Below, one piece after another: positions 14,001 through 24,532 of a stretch of 64,000 nt of DNA. The stretch comes from Adineta vaga (Eukaryota; Rotifera), in the NCBI GenBank assembly GCA_021613535.1, contig CP075495.1, positions 10,354,001 to 10,418,000 on the forward strand. Reading direction: 5' to 3'. Under the pieces are notes generated by a model. It ran no database searches and was not told the DNA's origin. It worked only from the letters and a program-made list of their open reading frames with translations. The position numbers and the translations under genes are program-made. Every line of letters begins with the position of its first letter. Positions within the stretch are counted from its first letter, which is position 1.

Positions 14001-15209
14001 CGTTATATAATTAGAAAATAATAATCAAGTCACTTATTCATATTCTAAGTAATAATTGAGATGATATTTATATATATATTGTTGATGTTTTATGAGAACT
14101 TTGTTGAGTACGAAGGTATGTCTAACTATTTAAAAGAGGAAAAGAATGTTTGAATTATATGATGATTCGATAATATATTATCGTATGTGTAGACTTATTC
14201 ATTTCAAATAAATTTCTTCATTAACTCGAATAAAACTAGTAAACTTTAAATAGAGCATATCCTTTCATTTATCAAATATTTTAAATATGAATATTTATTC
14301 AAGTACATTTTATTGACAAAATTTCACCTAATCAATCGAAAAAAAAATATAAAACAGACAGAGTATGGAAGGTCATAGGTAGTAGTTCTTGAATTTATTT
14401 CCCCTTGGATTTTATATATGAATAAACATTAGTTTAATATTTCTCATACTATTCACCTTGAACAAGAGGAGCCTGTAATAAACATTTGAATGAATAAATA
14501 TTCTCTAACAATTGACTTCGTACATTTATATGCAAAAAGAAACGAATGTATGACCTTGTTTAATAATTATATTTTAGTTTTACCATCAATTCAAGCACAA
14601 TCAACTCCTATTTATAGTACTATTGGCAAATCGATACATTTACGTTGTTCAGCCACAGTACCGTATGATACATCATTATATTGGCAACGTTTAGATAGTC
14701 ATAATATTTCAAATCAATCAACAAGATTTCGTCAACAACAACATATTCATGGTGATCTTTCACATACAACTTTATATATAAAAGATCTTGAAAAAGCCGA
14801 TTTTGGTATTTATGCATGTTGTGCGGAGTCAAGAGCTGGTCGAAGTAAAGCAGTTATACAACTAAAAGGTACTTCTAGTAAATAGATCATTATCTATAGT
14901 TTAAATAATGAACATATTTATTTCTATTTAGAACATTATCATTCAACAACAATGATAACAACACAAACTTCAATTGAAATTCAAATGAAAGAAAATGATC
15001 TATTAAAAACAACTACATCACGTACACAATTACTTAAACGAAATAAAAGTAAACGATTAAGTGTACTTCTTTTGTTCATTTAGTAAATAAATTATTTTTC
15101 AGTTTCAGAACAAACAGCAGCTATTGCAAAAACGAATATGGCATCGTCAATTTCATTCATTTCTTCTTATCTCTTAATATTCATTGTATTTCTTCTCTAT
15201 TTGTACTAA
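3674..15209 (+). CDS. Three-Ig-domain, probably GPI-anchored cell adhesion protein (lachesin/IgLON-like)
   Basis: Six exons: 3674-3740, 4907-5251, 8941-9246, 14578-14868, 14932-15048 and 15103-15209. Every junction is phase 1 and the joined frame is open for 410 aa. Exon 1 encodes a signal peptide (MFWLLFINLLLIIQTSS). Exons 2-4 each encode one Ig domain with its Cys-Trp-Cys set: ILTCTFG, LIWIRQN and GIYTCEVN; TMKCQARG, ISWFRR and GHYECRAS; LRCSATV, LYWQRL and GIYACCAE. Exons 5-6 give a Thr/Ser/Lys linker and end in a hydrophobic tail (LLIFIVFLLYLY) with no cytoplasmic part, typical of GPI anchoring. Lachesin, IgLON and DPR/DIP proteins mediate neuronal and epithelial adhesion. Introns 1-3 are 1.2, 3.7 and 5.3 kb, and introns 2 and 3 contain three other genes. 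The domain call is firm; joining the exons into one gene rests on matching phase. Confidence 0.78.
5252..6785. other. Intronic, non-coding part of intron 2 of the Ig gene
   Basis: No supported gene. Open frames near 5396-5834 on both strands are low-complexity, composition-driven sequence. The 3' portion is the flank of the nested membrane-protein gene starting at 6786. Confidence 0.55.
6786..7703 (+). CDS. Orphan multi-pass membrane protein nested in an intron
   Basis: An uninterrupted 305-aa frame from ATG 6786 to TGA 7701-7703. I do not recognise the family. About eight hydrophobic segments can be seen, beginning near residues 18-42 (DLFFVLATGILPIIAQ) and ending near 240-260 (CEIVAACLCYSLIVMQFF). 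A basic then Ser/Thr/Glu-rich cytoplasmic tail of about 50 residues follows (KKSRKSKRLEQ). There is no signal peptide beyond the first TM segment. Polar residues inside membrane spans (DFFAEHYHRF, TTEWIHVARHE) hint at a transporter, channel or enzyme, but that is inference. The gene is intronless, lies on the same strand inside intron 2 of the Ig gene, and converges on the antisense C2 gene 312 bases downstream. The length, the TM regularity and ordinary codon use argue that it is real. Confidence 0.72.
   Translation: MHRTDSEESISTKNRADDLFFVLATGILPIIAQGAYIFDVFYYHTYGELSTGYEGLLSSILSVFAYLQYCVPFRSRYVRFFYHLFLWILSEVGTLGHLVSYAKKDDVLHVVLYALWATIDSIYFICLIYCRVFGKSRGLHVHMPIKQEHLFHFISRLEVILAIFIPVFFNTHLITMTRDNIAFYILFDFFAEHYHRFNGIKIKATLYIFVVAVTASVTTEWIHVARHEQRFEIASLICEIVAACLCYSLIVMQFFPSNFAQKKSRKSKRLEQITARMSVTTERTSDNRSTDQVSNETETEKVAKF
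8016..8456 (-). CDS. Small single-C2-domain protein
   Basis: Two exons on the minus strand, 8284-8456 and 8016-8220, joined by a 63-nt GT-AG intron in phase 2; the product is 125 aa. Almost the whole protein is one C2 domain. It begins MAGQLSVTIVEAKELK, has a loop 1 region with Asp/Glu residues (GANDAYVEVYLDDD), the NPQWNETFQFRV turn typical of C2 strands 3-4, and a second acidic loop (KVYDDDGPTDRDSIG). The Asp spacing allows calcium binding, though this cannot be proven by eye. Stand-alone C2 proteins of this size bind phospholipid membranes in other groups. The gene is antisense within intron 2 of the Ig gene. The start was set at the first ATG before the first beta strand. Confidence 0.82.
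8457..8940. other. Intronic, 5' flank of the antisense C2 gene
   Basis: Nothing coding is seen. It holds the upstream region of the minus-strand C2 gene and ends with the acceptor of the second Ig exon (AG at 8939-8940). Confidence 0.55.
10722..10857. repeat. TC-rich simple-sequence tract
   Basis: A pyrimidine-rich stretch of repeated TC and CTC units with a few interruptions, about 270 bases upstream of the nested TGF-beta ligand start. Confidence 0.8.
11009..11039. repeat. (TA)n microsatellite
   Basis: Fifteen or so uninterrupted TA units, about 90 bases before the ATG of the nested TGF-beta ligand gene. Confidence 0.92.
11131..12705 (+). CDS. TGF-beta superfamily ligand precursor (activin/TGF-beta-type cysteine pattern)
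   Basis: A single 524-aa exon. It starts with a signal peptide (LLINILILLLSSSLLQA), followed by a prodomain of about 350 residues rich in Gln, His and Ser. A basic RRGTR cleavage site lies at residues 370-374. The mature domain begins near residue 375 and carries nine cysteines in the order C-x5-CC, C-x3-C, CC, C-x-C. Key blocks are CCRRPLTIDL, GECVGLCG, QCCSYSRTGGLELMY and NMVVEECRCG, matching the cystine-knot ligand fold, including the final C-x-C. The extra N-terminal cysteine pair places it with the activin/TGF-beta class rather than BMPs. The stretch between the second pair and the CC is 54 residues, about twice the usual length, and the conserved Trp-rich turn is replaced (NNALNFVIYP). 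Secreted dimeric signal; the subfamily is not assignable. It lies within intron 3 of the Ig gene on the same strand. Confidence 0.88.
   Translation: MSLRFLLINILILLLSSSLLQARYRVHQKRRYSISTQPSLSSSSSSNNKNIPANVKERRETNIEQSWMEAMKELSSTISSVSQHRASEEQIEQFTRLLIERLNLHEAPNVTVNVNDDTGLPTSIFKQLGEQSKEHQHLHENEGKQHSHQQQLDEIHPTAERAILPGDFLSNHTCNQQLSAKLNLLDTDLQNLDCFRFTKSSKESKSLPTNQVITQLRLYVKKNYFNLNEHYHKLSPDMFQVYQIFRPTSSDTTQHPPPGLTDTTRLSIVQFRELNDNWFELTLDANNENTNIQQLYKQLLMPWYGLAIDHDLHVPLSNHHYYRQYHSKRYKPFSFRSDNEDETSKDKDSQQLPYMLVEYGEKIHPSSSGRRGTRDATARPARGCHPTSPCCRRPLTIDLDQGNNALNFVIYPRQLDIGECVGLCGISGSSLKHTDVKNAQQRNEQNSAYNLLLLQNSLHSNRSTTTTQINRIDQHSPQCCSYSRTGGLELMYTTTNGGPVIRKYIPNMVVEECRCGLPATLQQV
12706..14577. other. Intronic, 3' flank of the nested ligand gene
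   Basis: About 1.9 kb with no believable gene; the open frame at 13552-13788 is AT-rich noise. It ends at the acceptor of the third Ig exon (AG at 14576-14577). Confidence 0.55.
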
Positions 15210-15297
15210 TAAATAAGAAAAAGAAAAATAACGTCTTTTATAGTCAAATGTTTCTTTCTTTCTTTCAAAATCTAATTAATTATCTTCTTGATAAAAA

Positions 15298-16188
15298 ATG
15301 GCCAATCAATCAACAGATTTACTAAACAATTTATTTCAACAAACACATTCAGGAAAAATGAATCTTATAACATTAATACAAAATTTATCCGAGAAGAATC
15401 TATCATCTATACCTGAGATTATCTACGATGACAATGGTCGATATGTTCAACTTAAAAATGATGATATTCTTCGAAAAAATTTCGTTGACAAATTCATTCA
15501 ATATGATGAATCTAGCATTCCATTGAGTACCTACTCAGGTTAATAAAAGAATTTTGTTCTATAAATAGATTAGAATGTTCATTACTCTCGTTTATTTTGC
15601 GAATAGATTATTTTATACTTTCGAACATTAAGACAATAATATATATTTAGTATAATGAGATGACAGCTCAAGGTTTAGACAATTATAGAATTTATATTTT
15701 CATGAAAACAACCTTAAATTAGCTTCTTTCATAGACAAAATGAACGGCACGAGACCTTCTATAAGATCTCACGCGAGAATGAACCATTTGCACGTGATCA
15801 AAATGCTTATAGTCTATGTCGTGCAATCTAAAGCAGATTTTGTTTAAAAAAACCAAAGTTCTTAATTTTAGTATTTTCATCATCATCAGCATTAATCAAA
15901 AGCAAACTATCAAATTTATCACTTAATGAACAATATCAATCGATTGCTGATGAATTCAATCTTTCAATACTTGAGATTGAAAAACAATATGAATTAGCTT
16001 TAAAAAATCGTCTAGAAATTCCGCCAATTTTAATGCGTCGATTAATTATTGATGCGATTGGAATTTTTCAAATCATGATCAATGAATTTAATCATGATAC
16101 TGAAAGAAATGAAGGAAAATTTCAACGAATTTCTAAACGTCTTTCAGAACTTGAAATATATAATAAACTATTTGATCATCATTGTTAA
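15298..16188 (+). CDS. Orphan 185-aa helical protein
   Basis: Two exons, 15298-15538 and 15872-16188, joined in phase 1 across a 333-nt intron. I do not recognise the family. The first half is soluble and polar (MANQSTDLLNNLF at the start, then a PEIIYDDNGRYVQL segment). The second half looks mostly alpha-helical with regular Leu/Ile spacing (EQYQSIADEFNLSILEIEK, then RLIIDAIGIFQIMINEF) and ends at a Cys. No signal peptide or TM segment is visible. The ATG lies only 88 bases after the stop of the Ig gene on the same strand, so the two could share a transcript. Confidence 0.65.
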
Positions 16189-17545
16189 TAAGACTACTGA
16201 CATATACAAGCTAACATTTGTTTTGAAAAATAAATAACTCGTAGGAAATATATTTGCCCTCGAGATGTTTTCGAATTTGATAAGATAGTAACGTTCAATT
16301 AATTGGAATACTTGTTTGCGCAGGTGTTCTACCTATCAAAGATATATTTATCAATGGTAGATGTTTGACCGACAGTGTCTACTGCCTTATGAAAATTGTA
16401 GAAGATATATTTTTACTTACTGAATTAATACTTAACGAATTGCTATTTTTGAGAGGCGTAGTATAATTTTACTCTCGATCGGAAATAATTACATTGATAG
16501 AGCTGTTCAGACGTATGCATGAAAAATAAAAAAATAATTATTTATTGAAATATCGGCATGAATTGTAATAACTTTAGGTAGATTTGCATATGAGATGTAT
16601 TTTATGCATGCAAAGCAAATGTTCCTGTTCAAGGTTTTTTAAATATCAATGATGAAATACAAAATAATTATATTTAGTTTTGTTTATTATACTATTGATA
16701 GTTATAATGTTAAATGATTATCATACTGAGAAAAAGTCTTGATATATACGAAAAACGAGTTGTTTATTTTACAAAATTTATTTTATTAGTTCTTACTTCA
16801 AAAACATTTATATTACAACTTTATTGATTCTTCTATCTAGTCATATAAATAAAGCTAGATCAAGATTAAACAGTTTTTCTTGTGACAACCTTGGAAAACT
16901 CGACTATTTATTCGTAGAACAGTCTTAAGCAAATAAATGTATTTATATTGGATCAGGCAGATACATTCTATCAAAAGGACAAATAGTTTTCTACATTTTC
17001 CTTATTGATCTAAAAAAAACAACCGAAGAAATATCGTCTGTTATGTTCTCGAAATAGAACATATCATGTATGTTTGTCGTACTACGGCCGAGTAGATAGA
17101 ATGTTTATTTCAATAATTCGATACTATCTTTCTACATATTGTAACTTCGAAAATAAATATTTGCTATTGAACACATATGAAATACTCTTTATGATGAATG
17201 AAAAAACGTCAAGATGGATTATTCATGTAATCGTATTTGTGCATGAGTGATTCACTTGGGATATTCTAAATTAATAATGAATGTAATTATTGTTGTGTAA
17301 AACATAACAAAAAAAGCTCAAGAATTTGTTTACTAGTCTAGATTAGATTCATTTTTAGAATGTAAATCGAAGCAATTAGATCCTCCTTTGACAATTAAAA
17401 AAGTTGCACATGAATAGTTTTTGTTTTCATGTCTTAATTATTTATTCTATTATAATCTACTCTTTTTCACGCATTTTAAACAACTAGAATACAGAGAAAA
17501 ATATGACTGATATACTTGTTTTTGTCATGTCGAAGTTTATAGATA
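16189..17545. other. Intergenic, convergent 3' flanks
   Basis: AT-rich sequence with no coding frame I can support. It separates the plus-strand orphan gene from the minus-strand micropeptide gene, so both 3' ends face it. Confidence 0.6.
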
Positions 17546-18047
17546 TTATGCATCAGTAGTAGGAACATCTAAATAGAAGAAATATCCAGAAAAATTAGTA
17601 ATGAAAACGGAGATACTTACGATTTTGTCTTTTTGGGAAAATGACAAATTTCAAAATCATTAAAAGCGTTACAATACCAACAATGGTCAAACAACCTAAG
17701 CCAAAAGCTAATAATTTCCAAGCTGCTTCGAAACCTACACATATAATAAATAGAAAAGAAAATGATCATAACTTTTAGAGCTAAAATAAAAATATTGCTA
17801 GAATCTTCTATTTCTTCTGATCAGTAGAGCCTATTCTATAATTGGATTTGCAGTTTTATTCTGTAAAAAGCTTTTGCAATTTGATGTACTTTTCATTTTC
17901 AGTGAACCTTAACTTCATATAGACTTTATAAAAACATGCTTTTACTCTCATTAACTTCTGCATTATTTCGAATAGAAATCAAAATTTACAAGAAAAAAAA
18001 TCAAGTGACAAACCTAATCGTTCATCAGAAGCTTGTGCAGTTGCCAT
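17546..18047 (-). CDS. 56-aa single-pass membrane micropeptide
   Basis: Three very short exons on the minus strand: 18014-18047 (start), 17621-17734 and 17546-17568 (stop TAA). They join in phase 1 both times with clean GT-AG introns of 279 and 52 nt. The product starts MATAQASDERLGFEAAWK, has one hydrophobic segment at about residues 18-43 (LLAFGLGCLTIVGIVTLLMI is its core), then a basic FPKRQNH flank and a VPTTDA end. A short polar N terminus, one TM helix and positive residues after it suggest a tail-in membrane micropeptide. I cannot name a family. Continuous frame over three exons with consensus borders makes chance unlikely, but transcript proof is absent. Confidence 0.6.
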
Positions 18048-19288
18048 TTTATACAGTCTATACACGGAATTCTTTGTGATATATGTCGTCTTCTAGAAGA
18101 AAAACAATAAAATAAGCACCATAGATTGGCGATGTTCTTTTTTTCTACTTCTTTCCTTTCCGATAGCCTAGTCTTGATTGTGCTAGATAGTACCAATCGC
18201 ACGCATACAATATCTGTTGTAAGGATTGACGATACCAGAAAAATTCTCTTATTTCTGTTCTTTTATGTTCTTGGTAGTACTTCGATGTCTGTAACGTATG
18301 AGAATAGAAAATAACAAGATAAGATGTTTGTACATTGAAAATGGCAAGTAATTGATAGCTTCTAGTACAAGAAATCTTTTTACTTGATCAAACGTTGCAA
18401 AAGATGACTTCAATAGGAATTTTTATTTCCTGTTCAAAAAGTAATGACCTGGAAAAAAAGTATAGTCCTCTCTTCTCGCATTAAATGATCAATGATTCGT
18501 GATGAAAAGTTATGATGAACTAACGGACATAGTGAGTTCCTTTAGTAATACTGAAAGTTCTGTTGTTCATATTTTTAAGGTTACTTTCTCAAAAAAAGAA
18601 AGTGATTTATTCATAATTGTTTTCATTTGGAAAGAAAAATAAAGTTGTATACTTAAAAAAAACCAGAAAAGATTTAAATATCGTTTCTAAGAAAAAGTCA
18701 TTGAGTGCAATTGCAAATGATATTTTTTCTATATGTACAACTAGCAATTCATTGTACTGTGATAGTATGACATCTATGAAGAAATATTAATTGTATTGGT
18801 AAATGAAATATAGAAGAATAAATCGTGGACTACGATCAAGCTGTCACCACGTCAGTTAGTTCGTTTATTAGTCTGTTTCTTTATTTCAATTCAATCCAAA
18901 AGCTTATAAAAATCATAATGGCCATTGAGTAATACTTGACTCAAGATTGATTAATTCGCGAAGAAGGACGTCATCGACATTTATTTGATTCTTGTGAGTC
19001 ATAGAGAAAATAAACATTTTTCTTAAATGAGAATGAACACTTTTCAAAATTTCTGTTTTCTTCGACTTTTTTTCTGATTCATATTAAGAATTACTTCAAT
19101 TACCTTTATATAAGACAACAGAATTTTCTTTTTCTTTCTAATCTTGAGTCAATATTATAGACTTATTCTTATTCTTTTTTATTCGATCATTAACAAATAT
19201 TGGATAACTGAAATTATTTGCATCGAAATGGTATTTCTCTTCATAATTTTCAGATTTCTTCCTGCTTCTCTTTAAAACTCTTTCAATC
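18048..19288. other. Intergenic, divergent promoters
   Basis: It lies between the minus-strand micropeptide gene and the plus-strand E2 gene, so it should hold both promoters. Two overlapping open frames at 18014-18314 are shadows. A splice-acceptor-like pyrimidine tract ending in AG lies near 19252-19253, about 35 bases before the E2 ATG, and may mark a 5' UTR intron or trans-splice site. Confidence 0.5.
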
Positions 19289-20571
19289 ATGGCAATGGCA
19301 TCAATGTCTGCATCGATGGATCAAGCACCTACATCATTGTACAATACACGTAGTACTTGTAAGTTAAATTATTAAATTTTTCTCTATTGAAAATAAAATT
19401 TTTATCTTATAGCTGTTAAACGTCTAATGCGTGAATCTGTAGAAATGAAAGATGCAACAGAATTATATTTTTGTCAGCCAATCGAAGTATGTATTACATT
19501 TATATATTACGAAAAAAAAGCTTTATTTATTTATTTATTAATCAAACTAGGACAATTTATTTGAATGGCATTTTACTATTCGTGGTCCTATTTCGACCGA
19601 ATTTGAACAGGGCATTTATCATGGTCGAATTCTATTTCCTGTTGAATATCCAATGAAACCACCATCGATCATTTTACTTACAGTAAGTTTCATTTGTATT
19701 GATATGTTCGTTTTGATTTGATTGTCAATGTAGGAAAGTGGTCGATTTAAAATAAATGAAAAAATTTGTTTATCAATATCTGGCCATCATGCTGAAACAT
19801 GGACACCAACATGGGGTGTAAGAACAGCTCTATTAGCAATTATTGGTTTTATGGAAACACCTGGGGAAGGTGCACTAGGCTCGCTCGATTACAGTCCAGA
19901 AGAACGAAAAATTCTGGCTAAAAAGTAAGACATAGTTCCTGTCATCGTAAAGAAATCGAACTAAAATGATTTTCTTGAGTTTATTGTATGCATTACTATG
20001 CTTTGAGAGATATTATGTGAGATCGCGTAATTAAATTTTAGACAAATGAAATATTATTTTCTTTTCTTTTCTTTGCTTTGTATAGATCTGTATCATATCA
20101 ATGTCCAAAATGTGGCGTAATGAATAGTGAAATATTATTACCATTATCAGAAAAATCAGTAGATGCTCAAAAAGAAGCAAAAGAATTGGGTAATCAAATT
20201 AATTTTGTAAAAGTATGTTGTTCGATTTTTGTTGATCAAGTCATATCACATAATTTCTTTTCTATTAGAAAATTGAAACAAAACCAGAAGAATCATCGGA
20301 AAACACTGCTGTTGAAACTACGCCAATACCTATTCCAACAGAAGTAAGAACGGACACGTCTTCATCTAATCTTTCAAATACGAATACACGGCCAACAATA
20401 AATCTAACTGCACCACGTCAAACTGAATCAGATAATAATTTATTGAGCATGTTCATTTTTCTCTGTTGTATGATTCTATCATTTCTTCTTCTTCGACGAC
20501 TATTTATAACTTTCGGAACAAATCGAACATTTCCACCACCATCAACTGATCCATTTCATGATGATTTTTGA
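19289..20571 (+). CDS. UBE2J1: Ubiquitin-conjugating enzyme E2 J1 (UBC6-type, ER tail-anchored)
   Basis: Six exons: 19289-19358, 19413-19486, 19551-19682, 19734-19924, 20086-20212 and 20269-20571; 298 aa. The UBC fold fills the first 155 residues. The family block EYPMKPPSIILLT is present, and the catalytic Cys lies in KICLSISGHHAETWTPTW, the non-canonical active-site context specific to the UBE2J/Ubc6 branch. FMETPGEGALGSLDY and EERKILAKK also match. After a Ser/Thr-rich linker, a C-terminal hydrophobic segment (LLSMFIFLCCMILSFLLL) provides the tail anchor. The enzyme works with HRD1-type ligases in ER-associated degradation. A CPKCG motif in exon 5 corresponds to the Cys pair seen in UBE2J1. 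The length is close to the human protein (318 aa). Confidence 0.93.
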
Positions 20572-22478
20572 AGGACACATTGTTCGACACATGAACAGAC
20601 CTTCCCTATGCATATATTCATGAATAAGTTAAACGGCTTTTACTTATGAAAAAAAAAACGCCTTGATTATCAATAATGGTTCTTGTTTTGTTTTTCTTTT
20701 TCCTGTTTATATCTCTACATATATTCGCATTCGTTTTCTTTTTTCAGTTAGTCACTCGGTTGTATAGAATATTTTAAGTTTTGTTTTAATTTCAATAAGA
20801 GACAACAACAAAAAAAGAGAGTAAATTAAGTAGAACAAAGCAACTCTTATGTATATACCTATTTAAACCTGCTGTGAAATTTTGATACATTTGATTGCAT
20901 TAATAAATAAAAGCGAAGAATTGTTCTTGTTTTGTTTTTTTTCTTCTTGAGAAAATTTACAAGGAATTATTGTTTAAATATCGATGAATCTCGATACTTC
21001 CGGAATCTTCATTATCAAAAGATTGTCTATTTGATTCTATAACTAATTATTTTGAACTTCAGTTAACATTCAAACAGATAAATATAGAATGAAGAACACG
21101 AATGAAAAATAGATGATTACTATATATGACATTAATCATCGTAAGTGTTCAATTCTACGTACGATTTCTTCATTTCTATTTATAGTTTTTACATGTCTAG
21201 TAGTAATTAGTTTGAAAATATTCGATGTTTAATTTAAAATAAAGAGAAGTTAGTGGTTGGTGATAACGGTTTTAGAAGAAAAAAATTTTCCGGTATGGAA
21301 TAGAATGCAATATATTGATGAAGGTCTTTCCGTTATTTGATGATAAAAATGGTTTGTTAAAAGTGTTTTCACTCTATGACTTAAGTGTTATTACCAATCT
21401 GATAATGTCAACATTCTATTCAATCTAACTGATGAAACGTTGATTAGAAAGGTTTTGAGTAATGATAATGAATATAACATGAAAATGTAAAAATAACTGA
21501 GAAACAATTAAAACAACGAGTCTTGGTAATTTCTCCGTTTCCATCGAGAAATTTACGAAAAATCTCTCTCATTTCATATATGGTTTTATAAGTTGAATGT
21601 CGGGAAAATGTCATTAGGCTTATAGCAAAAGGAAAACTATCATTTCATGCCATTTATTAACAATCGATATAGATAGTTTTTCGACAAAAAAAAACACGGA
21701 AGATGTTAATTGATTTATGTAATCGAAATGACGGTTAGAAGACACCAAATGTAATGGAGAAATGATGTTTTTTTACTTTTCTAATAAAGTAAACTAAAAA
21801 TCAATATATTTTTTTTTGAATAAGAATTTGACCTTGAACATGATGATATTTCATCTATACTTATCATCACTTCAATTTCGATGACAAATTTAGAAAACAA
21901 ACAGAAATTTTGCCTTGATCAACTATATAGGAAACTGGCAGTTATGAATGACATTTCATAGTCATATGTCATATAGAATGACATATATGCAAAAGCTATT
22001 TCTTTTGAAGATAGATAAGTCAACTGAAGAGCAAAACGTTGATTTCTGTTGTTATCGATAAACTGTCTGTCATTTATCAGTTTTAGTGTTATTCTAATGC
22101 ATTATCTTTATTATATATATATATATGATAAACTCTCAAACAAATGATGATTGAATTAGTTAATGAAAATTTAATAGAAAAGATAATTGAATATGAATTC
22201 AAATGAAGATAAGTAAAATAGATTTGAAAATATTTATTTTCTTTTGTATGTTTGAAATGAATATAGAATTAAACCTCTTTGGATTATGAAGATGAAACGT
22301 ACACATTTACGTTACAGTTGAATGCATCTATTGATGTCATTTCATTTATTTTTGATGTATTTGTAATAATAGAAGAAACATTCAAGAAGAAAAGTAACAG
22401 ATACTTGTATTTATTTATCGTTACAATCGCTGACTGATCAAGGATTCTCATTTTCCTTTCTTTCTTATTTCGTAAACA
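20572..22478. other. Intergenic
   Basis: About 1.9 kb of AT-rich DNA with no supported coding frame on either strand. A probable AATAAA polyadenylation signal for the E2 gene lies near 20903. Nothing repeated or structured stands out. Confidence 0.6.
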
Positions 22479-23506
22479 ATGAGTGATGAAGAGCTCACAA
22501 CTGAAATTACAGATCGAGTGACTGTTTCAGAAAAACCACTTGTAACATCATTATCGGCAGCAGAACCAACAGCAGCAACAGCAGCAGCTACTCCTGCACC
22601 AACATCTGCTAAAGATGATGAACATGCTAAACGTAAAAAGGAAATGATCGAACGGTTTGCACAATATTATGAAATTGATTCGAAACTAGTTAGTCGAATT
22701 CAAATGTTAGAAGATTATGATCTTGTTATTCTATGTGATGATTCAGGTTCCATGAATACACCTATTCACGGAACAACAACAAATCGTTGGGATGAATGTC
22801 GACAAATGGTTCATGTTATTGTCGATGTTTTCAGTGCATTTGATCCCAATGGTGTTGATGTTTATTTTTTAAAGTAAAAGAAGATTTATTCGAAAAATTC
22901 AATCGAATATCTATGTCATTTTCATTTAGTCGATCACCAATGTTGAAAGTGAAAGATACGAAAAAAGTTCATGAATTGTTCGAAAAACCACCCAATGGTT
23001 TAACACCAATGGTAGCCGCATTGCGTGCAATAATTCAAGCGAAAAATATGGATAAAACAGGAAGAAAGAACATACTTATTTTGATTGCTACGGATGGGTA
23101 AGAAATCGACAGTTGTTTTCATGTAAGAAAATTGTTTTTCTTTTCTTGTTAGTGTTCCAACAAATCCAAAAGGTGAATTGGATGTTGCTGAATTAGAGAA
23201 GGTGATGCGTAATGAACGATCATCAACAACATTCGTCACATTTCTTGCTTGTACGGATGAGCTCGAAGCACTTGATTATTTGAATGATTGGGATCGTACA
23301 ATGGATCGTGTTGATGTTGTCGACGATTATCGATCTGAATTAGCTCAAATTCGTGAAAAACGAGGACCTAATACAAAATTTTCCTTCGGTGACTATCTTA
23401 TCAAGGCATTAATTGGAAGTATCGATCCTAAGTATGTGTAAAGTATTGTCGATTTCTTATTAATATTTGTTTTTATCTTAGTAGAATGGATGCACTCGAT
23501 GAATAA
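22479..23506 (+). CDS. von Willebrand factor A domain protein
   Basis: Four exons: 22479-22873, 22930-23097, 23153-23431 and 23485-23506 (the last acceptor could be 3 nt earlier); about 287 aa. An Ala/Thr/Pro-rich N terminus of 50 residues precedes a helix and one vWA domain. The metal-ion-dependent adhesion site is intact: DDSGSMN supplies DxSxS, GLTPM the Thr, and LIATDG the Asp. The segment RWDECRQMVHVIVDVFS is the helix that usually follows. There is no signal peptide or TM segment, so it is probably intracellular. This layout resembles the short cytosolic vWA proteins of protists, fungi and some invertebrates. The partner is unknown. Confidence 0.85.
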
Positions 23507-24502
23507 AAAATCTATTGATATTGTCAATCGAATACATTTAAATCAAACAAACTTATCAGGTTTTCTCTTCATTCCATCGGATAAATCGAATTTCTTAATA
23601 AAAGATTATCTATATTTTCTATTATAAGCTAATAAATAGAATTTCTAAGATCTCATTAGTTAACTGATGTTGATATAGACAAATGGCGTGAGTATAGAAA
23701 ACAACTTTGGTTAGTAATGACATTATATTAGTTGAATCGATGTTGGATTAATTACGTTGATAAAACAGCAGGCAAGTGACGGGAAAAAAGAAATCAATCG
23801 AGCAGATGTTGAGTGAATTATAATAAATACAAGGCAACAAATGGCAATACGTTTTGAAACATTTGATAAGAAAATCTTGATCATATGCGTAAGCGTAAAT
23901 TTTAATCAAAAATCATATTCTATTAAGAATAATATTTGTTCTTCGTTCAATTAGTTAATGAAAGTTTAAAAATTACATATAAGCTTTTCTTTTCAATCAT
24001 TTAAATGAAACATGGCAAACTATTGAGGATTCAACTAAACGACTATTAGGTCAAAGAGATTATTCTCTTTATTTCGATTGTCTGTTATGTCTTTATCGCT
24101 TGTTATACATTTTATAACTTCTCGCATTGAATTAATCGAATAAAAGAAGACATGATTAATACAAATAAATAAAACAGATGTGTATATTGATGTTTTGTTT
24201 CATATAATAAATATTAAATCAGATACTTCAACGTACCATTGTTTGAAAATCGCGTAAACGAATCCTATGAGATTGTTTAGATGAAAGATCAAACTGTTGA
24301 GAGCAAAAATATACATCCTTTCGCTTTAGTATTTTCAATCAATTATAGATAATTTATGTGAGCATTTTACATTTGATTCCATTCTTTGTTTCTCGCTTAT
24401 GCTTCTTTTCTTTTTGAATGTTTCATTCTAATTATTCTGTTATGTGCATGAGTATGAAAGAAAAAAAAAACTGAAAGGCAGAAAGAAAGTTTTTTTTTCT
24501 AA

Positions 24503-24532
24503 CCCTCTCTCTCTCTCTCTTTTCTCTCTTTA
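24503..24532. repeat. (CT)n tract
   Basis: CTCTCTCT run with short T interruptions, directly ahead of triplet-repeat DNA. Confidence 0.8.
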
